NCBI RefSeq assembly: GCF_003459505.1 | Contig: NZ_QRWD01000023.1 | Location: forward strand, 1-30,503 | Origin: Collinsella sp. AF20-14LB | GTDB lineage: Bacteria; Actinomycetota; Coriobacteriia; Coriobacteriales; Coriobacteriaceae | Length of the DNA stretch: 30,503 nt | Direction of reading: 5' to 3' | Shown here: positions 18,907 to 27,279 of the stretch, piece by piece | How the letters are laid out: each line of letters starts with the position of its first letter | How positions within the stretch are numbered: the first letter of the stretch is position 1 | Notes under the pieces: model-generated | Databases searched by the model: none | What the model saw: the letters and a program-made list of their open reading frames with translations, nothing else | Told to the model about the DNA's origin: nothing | Translations under genes and position numbers: made by a program

Positions 18907-19990
18907 CGTCCTTCTTCAAGAGGTCCATCGGGTTCACGGCGATCAAGAAGATGCCGATGAGGTTGACGATGGCGGCAATCCAGGCGATGGGAGCCAGCGC
19001 ATAGCCGTCGAAACCCATAATCATGCCGAGGATGATCCAGGTGACCAGCGGAGCAGTGAAGGTGTAAGTACCATTGATAGCCATGCCCAGGGCGGTGCCG
19101 CACATAGCGTTAGCGCGGTACCAGCTCATGAAGGAGAGGTAGGCGGCAGCGCCGGAGACGGCAAAGAAGATAACCGATGAGCCGTCGGTCAGAGCTTGGG
19201 CAACGTAGGTGTAGCTCTGGGCAAGGGTGCCACCGCAGACAAGGGTGAGAATCGGCAGGACAACGACCAGGTTGCCGATACCGGAAACGAGCTGACGAAT
19301 ATTGATGGCAATCTGCGAGTCAATCATGCAGGTGGCATAGCCGCCCACGCAGCCTTCGATGCCCCAGCACAGGGCAGCGAGAAGGGCCAGGCCCAGGCCA
19401 AGCGCCATACCCGGCGCAGCCTCACCGGTAAGACCGGTGCTACCGATCATGACGCCTGCGATGACGCAGATCACGATACCGGCGATGACGCGGGGGCCAA
19501 GCGGCTGCTTGTAGAGGATACGAGCGAGAATCGCGCCGATAGCGGGATTTAGAGCCGCGATGGGCACGGCTAGGGTGCCGGCCTGAGAAAGCGCGATGAC
19601 GTAGGCAGCAGAGGCGATGGGGCCGCCGATAAAAGCGGCGGCAATCACGATGAGGCCAGGCTTGGAGACGACGCAGCGACCCAGGTCGGCAATCTTGCCC
19701 TGCTTAAGGGTAACGAGGGTTGCCCAGGCGGCGCTCAGGGCATCGTTGATGCCCGAGGCGATCGTAGGCAGGATAAAGACGACGATCAGGCTGGTAGAAG
19801 CAAATGCGCCAAACCAGTTACCCCAAACGCCAAAGAGCTGACCACCGGTCACGAAGGCGGTGTATAAAGCGTACATAATGCTGGAGAGCGCCGCGATAGC
19901 GATGCCCTTCTTGAAGAAGTTCGCGTCGAGCGCCTTCTTCTTTTTGATCGCAAGCGCGCGATCAGTTGGAGCTGTTGCGGTTGTATCCAT
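18899..19990 (-). CDS. DMT-superfamily (EamA-like) transporter, first gene of the cut operon
   Basis: The product has 363 residues from the Met at 19990, selected because AAAGGGGA lies about 8 bases upstream; the frame is open to 20206 but has no site there and the added residues look like untranslated leader. A basic N-terminus (AIKKKKALDANFFKKG) is followed by about ten hydrophobic segments arranged as two EamA repeats, and a cytosolic KK-containing tail (MDLLKKDGE). DMT proteins move small metabolites or cations. As the lead gene of a choline-degrading operon, choline uptake or trimethylamine export is a reasonable inference (EmrE-type DMT relatives export quaternary amines), but substrate cannot be read from sequence. 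Confidence 0.85.
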   Translation of the reverse strand: MDTTATAPTDRALAIKKKKALDANFFKKGIAIAALSSIMYALYTAFVTGGQLFGVWGNWFGAFASTSLIVVFILPTIASGINDALSAAWATLVTLKQGKIADLGRCVVSKPGLIVIAAAFIGGPIASAAYVIALSQAGTLAVPIAALNPAIGAILARILYKQPLGPRVIAGIVICVIAGVMIGSTGLTGEAAPGMALGLGLALLAALCWGIEGCVGGYATCMIDSQIAINIRQLVSGIGNLVVVLPILTLVCGGTLAQSYTYVAQALTDGSSVIFFAVSGAAAYLSFMSWYRANAMCGTALGMAINGTYTFTAPLVTWIILGMIMGFDGYALAPIAWIAAIVNLIGIFLIAVNPMDLLKKDGE

Positions 19991-20414
19991 GCAAGCAGTC
20001 CCCTTTCCATCATCGTTCATTTGTTGGACACAGGCGTCGACTCCCATGGCAATCAATGACTGAAATGCTAGAAATTGACGCAGGCGTGAAAGAAAGAGAC
20101 ATACCGTTGGCGCTCGGTAAACGGCATTCGCCGGTACTTTTAGGCTACTCGGCACGCTCGAACGGTCGAAATGTTCCCGCGAACGGCTTTTAATGCCACC
20201 TCTCATATAGCATTTGTTGACATAAATGGCTTTCTCCGCGGCGCATTAGACATTTGTTCAATCCCCTGCCGCCGTCCGTAGTGGCCTTAAGCTTTTTTCA
20301 GACTTTTCCCAGCTCAATACAGTTTTAGCTGATCCTCAAAGGGCGTTTCCCATCCAGCATGCGAAGTATTTTGGAAACAATTACCTAACGTTAAGGTCTT
20401 AGTTATCGAAACAT
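19991..20414 (-). promoter_or_regulatory. Leader and presumed promoter region of the cut operon
   Basis: About 420 bases lie between the hydrolase terminator and the transporter start. No convincing open frame and no clear sigma-70 hexamer pair is seen. The octamer CATTTGTT occurs three times in one orientation (20018-20025, 20211-20218, 20251-20258) and a MerR-like dyad lies at 20383-20397. If transcription starts near the dyad, the mRNA leader would be long enough to hold a regulatory structure, but I could not identify a known riboswitch. Confidence 0.5.
20383..20397 (-). promoter_or_regulatory. Candidate MerR-family operator
   Basis: On the minus strand ACCTTAACGTTAGGT is a near-perfect dyad with ACCT/AGGT ends, similar in style to MerR/SoxR sites. 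It lies between the hydrolase terminator and the first operon gene. The expected flanking -35 and -10 boxes are not clear, so this is tentative. Confidence 0.3.
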
Positions 20415-20443
20415 AAAAAGGCCGCACCGCCCTCGGTACGGCC
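20415..20443 (-). terminator. Rho-independent terminator downstream of the alpha/beta hydrolase gene
   Basis: Read on the minus strand, GGCCGTACCG pairs with CGGTGCGGCC (one mismatch) around a 4-base loop and is followed by TTTTT. It separates the hydrolase gene from the cut operon transcribed in the same direction. Confidence 0.8.
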
Positions 20444-20445
20444 CC

Positions 20446-20477
20446 ATGTGACAAATAGTTGACAGTTTTTGTCACAT
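20446..20477. repeat. Perfect 10-bp inverted repeat ATGTGACAAA / TTTGTCACAT
   Basis: Arms at 20446-20455 and 20468-20477 with a 12-base centre. The right arm, extended to TTTGTCACATT, is also found at 807-817 on the other side of the operon. It could be a protein-binding site or part of a dispersed repeat. Confidence 0.5.
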
Positions 20478-20526
20478 TCTGCTGATGAGATTGATAAAAC
20501 AGACGTTCACCTTGCGGCGCCAAAAC

Positions 20527-20602
20527 GGGACGTAGTTTCCGCATTGGCATTGGGAAACCGTATCCCGGAATTCACGCTCGAAATGGGACACGGTTTCCCA
20601 AT
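20527..20602. repeat. Repeat cluster with an 18-bp near-perfect inverted repeat
   Basis: ATTGGGAAACCGTATCCC (20549-20566) and GGGACACGGTTTCCCAAT (20585-20602) are reverse complements with one mismatch around 18 bases. A third, direct partial copy GGGACGTAGTTTCC is at 20527-20540, and a fourth is at 778-791. It lies in the 3' region of the hydrolase transcript. It looks like a REP-type palindromic element. Confidence 0.6.
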
Positions 20603-20641
20603 GGAGCCTCCCGGACAACCCGCCGCAAGCAATTCGAAAAT

Positions 20642-21544
20642 CTAGAAACCGTGGCGCTCCAGGAAGCGGAAGGCTAGGCGAATCCAAGGACGGACCGCCA
20701 CCTGCTTGTCCTCGTTGTCGACCGCGGTATTGGCGTTGCCGAGCGAAAGGCCGTGGCCACCCTGGTCAAAGACGTGCATCTCGCATGCAACACCCTCCTC
20801 GGCCATGCGCTGCGCAAACGGGTAGACCTGCGCGACCGGCGCCGTCTTATCGTCCGAAACGCCCCACACAAAGGTCGGAGGCATCTGGCGCGAAACGTGC
20901 GTGGTAGGGCAAATGTCGGTCAGGTGCTCATCGGTCGCCTCGCCGCCCGTCACCATCGACAGATAGTCGTTGAGCAAATCGCGCCCTGTCTTGCCGCCCG
21001 TCTTGGGCACGCGCAGGTCGATGCGCGGGTCACGCGTCTGCATATCGCGCACATAGGCAAGGTCGAGCAACGGATAGCCCAGCACCACGGCGTCGGGACG
21101 AATATCCTCCGGACGAGCCCCGGCAAGGCCCGCGAAGGGTCCGGTCTTCCACTGCGTTGCCAACGAGGCGCAGATCATGCCGCCCGCCGAGAAACCCACG
21201 ATGCACACGCGCTTGGGATCGACATGCCACTCGTCGGCGTTGGCGCGCACGGTAGCGACCATCTTGGCGAGGTCCGCCTGCGGGTGCGGAAAGCTCACGT
21301 CGCCCGTGGCGCTCGTCACATAGTTGAGCACAAAGGCCTGGTAGCCGCGGTCCAAAAACGCAAACGCCACCGGGTCCTGCTCGTGCGGAGCGATATGCGT
21401 AAACCCGCCTCCGCCGCAGATGATCACCGCGGGGCGGCGGCCATTGGGCTTGTCGGGCAGCGGCTCGGCACCCAGATACGTAAACGTCGCCGGATAATCC
21501 TCGGTCGGCTCCTCGCCCCACAGCGCATGGTTCTCAATAATCAT
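20642..21544 (-). CDS. Alpha/beta-hydrolase (BD-FAE/lipase-like esterase)
   Basis: The product has 300 residues from the Met at 21544, chosen for GGAGGGAG upstream; the frame stays open far beyond but without support. The oxyanion-type HGG-like segment VIICGGGGF (about 38-46), nucleophile elbow GFSAGG (serine of GxSxG), an Asp before KTAPVAQ (WGVSDDKTAP) and the late His in DQGGHGLSLG make a full Ser-Asp-His triad. This family includes acetyl-xylan and small-ester esterases. It has no signal peptide and so should act in the cytosol. It is separated from the cut operon by a terminator and is likely unrelated to it. Confidence 0.88.
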   Translation of the reverse strand: MIIENHALWGEEPTEDYPATFTYLGAEPLPDKPNGRRPAVIICGGGGFTHIAPHEQDPVAFAFLDRGYQAFVLNYVTSATGDVSFPHPQADLAKMVATVRANADEWHVDPKRVCIVGFSAGGMICASLATQWKTGPFAGLAGARPEDIRPDAVVLGYPLLDLAYVRDMQTRDPRIDLRVPKTGGKTGRDLLNDYLSMVTGGEATDEHLTDICPTTHVSRQMPPTFVWGVSDDKTAPVAQVYPFAQRMAEEGVACEMHVFDQGGHGLSLGNANTAVDNEDKQVAVRPWIRLAFRFLERHGF

Positions 21545-21670
21545 AGGTGCTCCCTCCGTGCGATTCGTGCGCACTCGTTTTTCGCACCTTAGCGTACCCC
21601 ACTTGAGCCCGCGGCGCAGAAACACCCCCGCAATAAGTTGGCCTTCAACTGATATATCACAAAATCGCTG

Positions 21671-21699
21671 TTCAGAGGTATCGTTGGGCAGCGTAAAAT
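21671..21699 (+). promoter_or_regulatory. Promoter of the EIIA-Glc gene
   Basis: TTCAGA (21671-21676), a 17-base spacer and TAAAAT (21694-21699) fit a sigma-70 promoter upstream of the start at 21791. Confidence 0.55.
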
Positions 21700-21730
21700 A
21701 GGAGCGCTGACCGTGCTGGGAAACACGTAC

Positions 21731-21740
21731 GAAACGTTTC
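21731..21740. promoter_or_regulatory. Palindrome GAAACGTTTC, possible operator
   Basis: A perfect 10-base palindrome about 30 bases downstream of the predicted -10 box of the EIIA gene, resembling the centre of LacI/CcpA-type sites. The same 10 bases recur at 22437-22446, before the next gene. Confidence 0.45.
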
Positions 21741-21790
21741 CGGCAAACCACACGCGTGCAACATGCACGCCTGATACGTTGGAGGCATCT

Positions 21791-22354
21791 ATGGGTCTGC
21801 TCGATTCGCTCAAGTCCACGTTCACTTCGTCGGGCGAGGCGTCCGTTCCGCCCGCAGCAAGCTTCGCCACCCGCGAAGGCGTCATCTACGCTCCCGTCAA
21901 CGGCGTGCTCGTCAATCTGAGTGAGGTTCCCGACGAGACCATCGCCTCGGGCATGCTCGGCCAGGGTTACGGCATCGAGCCCATTACCGGCACCATTTAC
22001 GCCCCCGCCAACGGTCGCATCGGCGCCACCACCGTCACCAATCACTCCATCGGCATGATCACCGAGGACGGCCTGCGCGTGTTCATCCATGTTGGCCTGG
22101 GCACCGTGGAAATGAACGGCAAGGGTTTTGCCCGCTTTGTCGAGATGGGTGACACGGTCAAGGCCGGCCAGCCGCTCATCAGCTTCGACCGCAACGCTAT
22201 CAAGGCCGCCGGTCACGAGGACATCGTGACCGTCATCATCTCTGAGCTCGACCGCCTCAAGAGCATCGACCACGTCGGCGAGTCTGGCACGCTTATCGGC
22301 GGCAATCCGCTCGTCAAGCTTGGCGATCCGCTGCTGGTTGCCAAGACCAAGTAG
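21791..22354 (+). CDS. PTS glucose-type EIIA component
   Basis: A 187-residue EIIA-Glc protein. It carries phosphate from HPr to an EIIBC permease in sugar uptake. The core motif is GLRVFIHVGLGTVEMNGKGF, with phosphorylated His100 and the partner His85 in TVTNHSIGM. The APVNGVLVNLSEVPDE start and DTVKAGQPLISFD are also typical. ATG at 21791 is preceded by GGAGG. It is a single-domain EIIA with no other PTS gene near, so it must serve permeases encoded elsewhere, and it may also act in carbon regulation. The frame is open to 21713 but no site supports that start. Confidence 0.93.
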   Translation: MGLLDSLKSTFTSSGEASVPPAASFATREGVIYAPVNGVLVNLSEVPDETIASGMLGQGYGIEPITGTIYAPANGRIGATTVTNHSIGMITEDGLRVFIHVGLGTVEMNGKGFARFVEMGDTVKAGQPLISFDRNAIKAAGHEDIVTVIISELDRLKSIDHVGESGTLIGGNPLVKLGDPLLVAKTK

Positions 22355-22420
22355 CCGATCATCATCGCATAAAGGCTCAACCACCCGTGCATCTTTGCCG
22401 CATCTGTGTTGTTGTTTTTG

Positions 22421-22454
22421 CCTATGTAGAGGTTCTGAAACGTTTCTATATAGG
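22421..22454. repeat. Imperfect inverted repeat containing a second GAAACGTTTC
   Basis: CCTATGTAGA (22421-22430) and TCTATATAGG (22445-22454) pair with one mismatch, and GAAACGTTTC (22437-22446) lies inside the interval. It sits between the EIIA and acyltransferase genes and is a candidate regulator-binding site for the downstream gene. Confidence 0.4.
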
Positions 22455-22589
22455 CAGCTGAGCATCAACGCAGGTGCGGCTTTTGCGTAGCGAAGCATCG
22501 CCCCGCGGCATGTTGTTCAACCGCACGAACCCCCTTCCTTTGTCTGCACACAGCGCTAGACTGCTAGGTCGACATTGGAGGAAAGATCG

Positions 22590-24524
22590 ATGCAAAACAC
22601 ACCCACGGGCGCCGCACATGCCGCGCCTCAACGCAACCAACGCATCGTCGCGCTCGACGGGCTTCGCGCCCTCGCCATCGCCGGCGTCGTCCTATATCAC
22701 CTTCGCCCCAGCCGCCTGACCGGCGGTTTTTTGGGCGTTACACTCTTCTTTACGCTGAGTGGCTATCTCGCCACCAAAAGCATTATGCGGGCCACGGCAC
22801 GCGACGGATTCTCATACCCGCGCTATATCTGCCGCCGCGTTGCGCGCATGATGCCGCCGATCGTCGTGACCATCGCGCTTACCGCCGTCGCCACCTACAT
22901 CGCGGCCCCGAGCCTACTCCCCAAGGTGCAGCAGGATGCACTGCCATCGGCACTCTTTTTGAGCAACTGGTTCTACATCTTCCGCAACGTCTCGTATTTC
23001 GCCGCCGCGGGGCTCCCCTCGCCGCTCACGCACCTGTGGTTCTGTGCTGTCACTATGCAGTTCTATCTGGTATGGCCGGTCATCCTTATGGCGCTGTGCA
23101 GCAAAACCAGGTCTCGCAACACCGCCATCGGCATCACGATCGCATTCGCGCTTGTATCGACGGCAGCCATGGTCCTCATGTTTAATCCCACCGCCGACAC
23201 ATCGCGCGTCTACTACGGAACCGACGCCCGTGCCGCCGAGCTTCTATGCGGAGCCTTAGCCGCCATCGCCGCGCCGCGTCTGCGCGAGATACTGAGCGGT
23301 GACATCCATACCCCCGGCGCCAACAAGGGCATCTCAAAGGTCAACGCGATTTCTATCGCGTGGCTCGTTGCCGTTATAGCCGGCGCACTCATGCTGACCG
23401 GAGAGAGCGCCTGGCTCTACCGCGGCGGCTTTTTGCTGCTTGCCCTCGTCACCGGACTCCTCATCATCTGCGTGCAGAATACGGAGTGCATCGTGCGTCG
23501 CCTGTTGTCGGTCAAGCCGCTCGTCTGGCTGGGTCAGCGCTCATTCTCGGTCTATCTGGTGCACTATCCCCTACTGCTTCTTATGAACCCCGCAACCCGC
23601 ACTACCCGCATCGCCTGGTGGGAGCAGGCGCTACAGCTTGTGGTGATCCTTACGGTTGCCGAGGTCTTCTATCGTCTCGTCGAACGTCCTTGGTCCCGCA
23701 AGCCCGCCCAGCAGGGCAACACGGCAAAGACGCACGTCCTTTCGCCCGCCATGGCACTTTCTGCGCTTGGCGCCGTATGCGTCGCCGCACTTGCCTTCGC
23801 GCCGCTTGACTGGGCAGGTATCGCCACCGCCCGCGCCGAGCAGCTCCGCCCCGAGCTTGCCCAGAACCCGACCTCATCCCAGGACAACGGAGCCAACGAC
23901 AAGGGCGCCGAGCCCGCATCCGGTAAAGACTCCCAGCCCAGCGACACCGCATCCGATGACGCCACCAAGCAAAAGCCCAAAGAAGGTCCTATCGCCGAAA
24001 AGATCCCCAAGAACTTGGACTGGAAGAGCTTTACCTACGACGAGGCGACCGGGACCTGCGATGCCCGCGTGCTGATGATCGGCGACTCGGTCACTGCGGG
24101 CGCACAGTCCGGTATTCAGGCGGCACTTCCCAACGCCTACATCGACGGCGTGGTGAGCCGCCAGTTCTACACCTTCCAGGATGTCTATGCACAGGACAGT
24201 GCCAACTACGATCCAAGCGTGGTCATCTGCGCACTTGGCACCAACGGCCTCATCCGCGACCCCCAGCAGGTGCAGGACGTGATTAATGCCGTGGGCGGCA
24301 AGCCCATCTACTTTGTGACCGTGCGCGTGCCGCTCGAGCTACAGGACCGCAATAACCAGACGATTCGTGACGTCTGCGCCCAAAACGACAACGCCGGCGT
24401 CATCGACTGGAACGGTGCCTCGGAGGGCCACAGCGAATACCTCGTCGACGACGGCACGCACCTCACCCAGGCGGGAATCGACACCTACGCCGCCCTCATA
24501 CGCCAAGCCATCTGCGGGCACTAG
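22590..24524 (+). CDS. OatA-like acyltransferase-3 with C-terminal SGNH hydrolase domain
   Basis: The product has 644 residues from the ATG at 22590 (GGAGG upstream). The N-terminal half (about 15-385) is an acyltransferase-3 domain with about ten membrane segments, beginning [18 protein letters not shown] (conserved DGLRA and His). A linker rich in Asp, Lys, Ser and Pro (about 410-465) lies outside the membrane. It leads to an SGNH domain with GDSVTAG (block I), ALGTNG and [10 protein letters not shown] (block V Asp/His). Such proteins O-acetylate cell-wall polymers such as peptidoglycan, giving lysozyme resistance, or surface polysaccharides. No partner genes point to a specific polymer. 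Confidence 0.92.
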   Translation: MQNTPTGAAHAAPQRNQRIVALDGLRALAIAGVVLYHLRPSRLTGGFLGVTLFFTLSGYLATKSIMRATARDGFSYPRYICRRVARMMPPIVVTIALTAVATYIAAPSLLPKVQQDALPSALFLSNWFYIFRNVSYFAAAGLPSPLTHLWFCAVTMQFYLVWPVILMALCSKTRSRNTAIGITIAFALVSTAAMVLMFNPTADTSRVYYGTDARAAELLCGALAAIAAPRLREILSGDIHTPGANKGISKVNAISIAWLVAVIAGALMLTGESAWLYRGGFLLLALVTGLLIICVQNTECIVRRLLSVKPLVWLGQRSFSVYLVHYPLLLLMNPATRTTRIAWWEQALQLVVILTVAEVFYRLVERPWSRKPAQQGNTAKTHVLSPAMALSALGAVCVAALAFAPLDWAGIATARAEQLRPELAQNPTSSQDNGANDKGAEPASGKDSQPSDTASDDATKQKPKEGPIAEKIPKNLDWKSFTYDEATGTCDARVLMIGDSVTAGAQSGIQAALPNAYIDGVVSRQFYTFQDVYAQDSANYDPSVVICALGTNGLIRDPQQVQDVINAVGGKPIYFVTVRVPLELQDRNNQTIRDVCAQNDNAGVIDWNGASEGHSEYLVDDGTHLTQAGIDTYAALIRQAICGH

Positions 24525-24544
24525 GCGCCGCAAAATCGGCGCTT
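24523..24544 (+). terminator. Weak terminator-like hairpin after the acyltransferase gene
   Basis: AGGCGCCG pairs with CGGCGCTT (one G-U pair) around CAAAAT, starting at the stop codon, with only TT following. The poor T-run makes it doubtful. Confidence 0.35.
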
Positions 24545-24585
24545 GCGCGGTGCCCACGTCGCGCCCATACATCACACCTGACGTT

Positions 24586-24614
24586 TTGCTACGCCCCCGC
24601 TCGCGGGTTAGAAT
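24586..24614 (+). promoter_or_regulatory. Promoter of asnS
   Basis: TTGCTA (24586-24591), a 17-base spacer and TAGAAT (24609-24614) form a good sigma-70 promoter 46 bases before the GTG start. Confidence 0.65.
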
Positions 24615-24660
24615 GGTTAACTGTTTGGAAATAATCCGTACAACCGCTCTGGGAGGATAC

Positions 24661-26064
24661 GTGAACCGCACCAAAATCGCGCAGCTCTATGCCGATGCCG
24701 AGTCGCTCGGTGGCCAGACCGCCACCGTTGCCGGCTGGGTCAAGTCCGTCCGCGACATGAAGAACTTTGGCTTCGTTACACTCAACGACGGCAGCTGCTT
24801 CCGCGACCTGCAGGTCGTCATGAACCGCGAGGCGCTCGACAACTACGACGAGATCGCCCATCAAAACGTCTCGGCCGCCCTCATCTGCACCGGCACCGTC
24901 AAGCTGACCCCCGATGCGCCCCAGCCCTTCGAGCTTTCTGCCGCCTCCATCGAGGTCGAGGGCACGAGTGCCCCGGATTACCCGCTGCAGAAGAAGCGCG
25001 CAACCGTCGAGTTCCTGCGCACCCAGCAGCACCTGCGCCCGCGCACCAACCTGTTCCGCGCCGTGTTCCGCATCCGCTCTGTCGCGGCTGCCGCCATCCA
25101 CCGCTTCTTCCAGGAGCAGGGCTTTGTCTACGTCAACACCCCCATCATCACCACGAGTGACTGCGAGGGCGCCGGCGAGATGTTCCGCGTGACCACGCTC
25201 GACCCCCAAAACCCGCCCCTCACCGAGGCCGGCGAGGTCGACTGGAGTCAGGACTTCTTTGGCAAGCATGCGAGCCTCACCGTTTCCGGCCAGCTCAATG
25301 CCGAAAACTTTGCCATGGCCTTTGGCGACGTGTACACCTTTGGCCCCACCTTCCGCGCCGAAAACTCCAACACCACGCGCCATGCCGCCGAGTTTTGGAT
25401 GATTGAGCCCGAAATGGCCTTCGCCGACCTCAACGACTACATGGACAACGCTGAGGCCATGCTCAAGTACGTCCTTAAGGACGTCATGGCCACCTGCCCC
25501 GACGAGCTCAATATGCTCAACAAGTTTGTGGACAAGGGTCTGCTCGAGCGCCTAGACCATGTCGCCAACTCCGACTTTGCCCGCGTCACCTATACCGAGG
25601 CCGTCGAAATCCTGGAGCAGGCCGTCGCCGCCGGTCACAAGTTTGACTATCCCGTGAGCTGGGGCATCGACCTGCAAACCGAGCACGAGCGTTTCCTGAC
25701 CGAGGAGCACTTTAAGCGCCCGACCTTCGTAACCGACTACCCGGCCGAGATCAAGGCTTTCTACATGCGCATGAACGAGGACGGCAAGACCGTCGCCGCC
25801 GCCGACTGTCTGGTTCCCGGTATCGGCGAGATTATCGGCGGCTCCCAGCGCGAGGAGCGCCTGGATCTGCTCGAGGCCCGCATCAAGGACCTGGGTATGA
25901 ATCCCGAGCAGTACAAGTACTACCTTGACCTGCGCCGCTACGGTTCCTGCAAGCACGCCGGCTACGGTCTGGGCTTCGAGCGCTTGGTGATGTACCTCAC
26001 CGGCGTGGGCAACATCCGCGACGTCCTGCCGCACCCGCGCACCGTGGGCAACGCCGACTTCTAA
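24661..26064 (+). CDS. asnS: Asparaginyl-tRNA synthetase
   Basis: The 467-residue class II synthetase charges tRNA-Asn. It has an OB-fold anticodon-binding domain (about 17-105, [23 protein letters not shown]), class II motif 2 ([21 protein letters not shown]) and motif 3 ([15 protein letters not shown]), and the AsnRS insertion. Length agrees with bacterial AsnS (about 466). The start is GTG at 24661 with GGGAGG upstream; the open frame extends to 24367 but that overlaps the preceding gene. It is followed by a clear terminator and is monocistronic. Confidence 0.97.
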   Translation: MNRTKIAQLYADAESLGGQTATVAGWVKSVRDMKNFGFVTLNDGSCFRDLQVVMNREALDNYDEIAHQNVSAALICTGTVKLTPDAPQPFELSAASIEVEGTSAPDYPLQKKRATVEFLRTQQHLRPRTNLFRAVFRIRSVAAAAIHRFFQEQGFVYVNTPIITTSDCEGAGEMFRVTTLDPQNPPLTEAGEVDWSQDFFGKHASLTVSGQLNAENFAMAFGDVYTFGPTFRAENSNTTRHAAEFWMIEPEMAFADLNDYMDNAEAMLKYVLKDVMATCPDELNMLNKFVDKGLLERLDHVANSDFARVTYTEAVEILEQAVAAGHKFDYPVSWGIDLQTEHERFLTEEHFKRPTFVTDYPAEIKAFYMRMNEDGKTVAAADCLVPGIGEIIGGSQREERLDLLEARIKDLGMNPEQYKYYLDLRRYGSCKHAGYGLGFERLVMYLTGVGNIRDVLPHPRTVGNADF

Positions 26065-26110
26065 TCGTCGGGCACTAGCTCGCGTCGCCACGCGCAACGC
26101 TCATCGCACA

Positions 26111-26145
26111 AGCGCCTCTCGACATCGGCCGAGAGGCGCTTTTTT
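26111..26145 (+). terminator. Rho-independent terminator of asnS
   Basis: AGCGCCTCTCG pairs perfectly with CGAGAGGCGCT around an 8-base loop and is followed by a T-run. Confidence 0.93.
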
Positions 26146-26319
26146 CAACAGCAGCCGTCAAGCTTTTGGCAAGGTTTTGGTCAGTTAGGCAGGGTTGTTG
26201 AAAACTCGACCCGCCGTTTGCCGGCAACCATCGACCGTCCAAGGCGCCACGTGTCCTTGGCCAGGTTCCGCGCCCTAGGCTCTGATCTGCCATCACCAAA
26301 AAGAAAGGACGTGGGCACT

Positions 26320-27108
26320 ATGACCGAAGCCGTTGTTGAAAACTACGAGACCACGACCAGGGGCTCCGCCTCGATGGCAGCCTATCGCGCCGTACGCATC
26401 CTGCAGCTTTTGAGCGAGAACACCGGCGAGGACAAGGCGCTGCTTTCCGACGAGCTGGTCGAGCTCCTCGCCCATCCCGACGACCCCGCCCGCATGCCCA
26501 TCTCGGCGGCACGCCGCAGCATCTATACCTCGATATCCGCACTTCGTCACGCCGGATACGAAATCGACTATAAACGCGGCGTGGGCTATCGGCTCCTCAC
26601 CCGCCCGCTTGCTGACGAGGAGATCATACGGCTCCATGGCATGGTCATGCGCAACCGATCGACGCCCATAGCCATTCGAAAAAGCATGGCGCAGCACCTG
26701 GTCGCCATGGCGAGCGCCGATGTTCGCGGCTATCTCGATATGCCCGAACCGACACCGGCCGCCAACGACGTGCCCATCAAGACAGCGCGTCCGCACGCCA
26801 AGCGTATCGACACGTGCGAGCTCGTCGAACAGGCCATCGACCATGGAACAACTGTCAGCTTTGATATCTCAAACGTCCTGACCCGAGGCGAAACCGAGGT
26901 GGTGCGGATGACGGTCCGGCCCTTTGCCATCAGGCAGCGCGATGGCGTCTCGTATCTGCTGGGAACGGTCTACAACACCCGAGGCGCCGACGATACCCTG
27001 CGCACCGTTGAGGTCAGCCGCATGAGAAACGTCAGCACGCGTTTGCTCGACGGCAAGAAACTCTTTGCCGCGCTAGACGAAGAAGACAGCCCCGCGCCCG
27101 CAGCGTAA
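26320..27108 (+). CDS. WYL-domain transcriptional regulator
   Basis: The product has 262 residues from the ATG at 26320 (AGAAAGGA upstream; the open frame back to 26218 is unsupported). The N-terminal winged helix (about 15-90) has a typical AARRSIYTSISALRHAGYEIDYKRGVGYRL segment, shown here only to mark the domain, and the C-terminal part (about 165-250) matches a WYL-type ligand domain (VRMTVRPFAIRQRDGVSYLLGTVY, marking the core). These proteins sense small molecules or nucleic acid and often regulate neighbouring genes. It precedes the ABC transporter operon, whose promoter carries a perfect inverted repeat. The family call is by overall arrangement and moderately sure. Confidence 0.75.
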   Translation: MTEAVVENYETTTRGSASMAAYRAVRILQLLSENTGEDKALLSDELVELLAHPDDPARMPISAARRSIYTSISALRHAGYEIDYKRGVGYRLLTRPLADEEIIRLHGMVMRNRSTPIAIRKSMAQHLVAMASADVRGYLDMPEPTPAANDVPIKTARPHAKRIDTCELVEQAIDHGTTVSFDISNVLTRGETEVVRMTVRPFAIRQRDGVSYLLGTVYNTRGADDTLRTVEVSRMRNVSTRLLDGKKLFAALDEEDSPAPAA

Positions 27109-27188
27109 GCCGCAGCGTAAGCCCCGTTACCGTCCGTCGTTCCTCAGCACCGCCCATCCGGTTCAGTATTAAAAAACCCGCCAGGTTA

Positions 27189-27219
27189 TTGTAAAAATGG
27201 ACATCGGCGTTACTATAGT
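27189..27219 (+). promoter_or_regulatory. Promoter of the ABC transporter operon
   Basis: TTGTAA (27189-27194) and TATAGT (27214-27219) are separated by 19 bases, longer than ideal, which may mean that an activator is needed. A TACTAT with 16-base spacing overlaps it. Confidence 0.45.
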
Positions 27220-27264
27220 CCCACTTGCACTTTTTCCTAGTGCAGTGTTTCCAGCCATTTTTAC
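27191..27264. promoter_or_regulatory. Perfect 10-bp inverted repeat around the ABC operon promoter, with nested hairpin
   Basis: GTAAAAATGG (27191-27200) and CCATTTTTAC (27255-27264) are exact reverse complements 54 bases apart. The left arm overlaps the -35 box and the right arm lies 15 bases before the start codon, as expected of paired operators (looping repression). Inside is a CACTTGCACT / AGTGCAGTG hairpin (27222-27247). Confidence 0.5.
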
Positions 27265-27279
27265 ACTGGGGGTAATGAT

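Noticed and set aside
20211..20262. Plus-strand promoter at TTGACA (20217-20222)
   Set aside because: No -10 box at the proper distance and no plus-strand gene follows.
20644..22498. Extended 618-codon version of the alpha/beta hydrolase
   Set aside because: The extra 318 residues are antisense to the EIIA-Glc gene and lack a domain; the Met at 21544 has a strong ribosome site.
27099..27122. Tandem GCAGCGTAAGCC duplicate at the end of the WYL gene
   Set aside because: A short two-copy slip at the stop codon with no visible consequence.
27219..27279. T-box riboswitch before the TrpXYZ-like transporter, as in streptococci
   Set aside because: Only about 60 bases lie between promoter and start codon, too short for a T-box, and no T-box core was seen.
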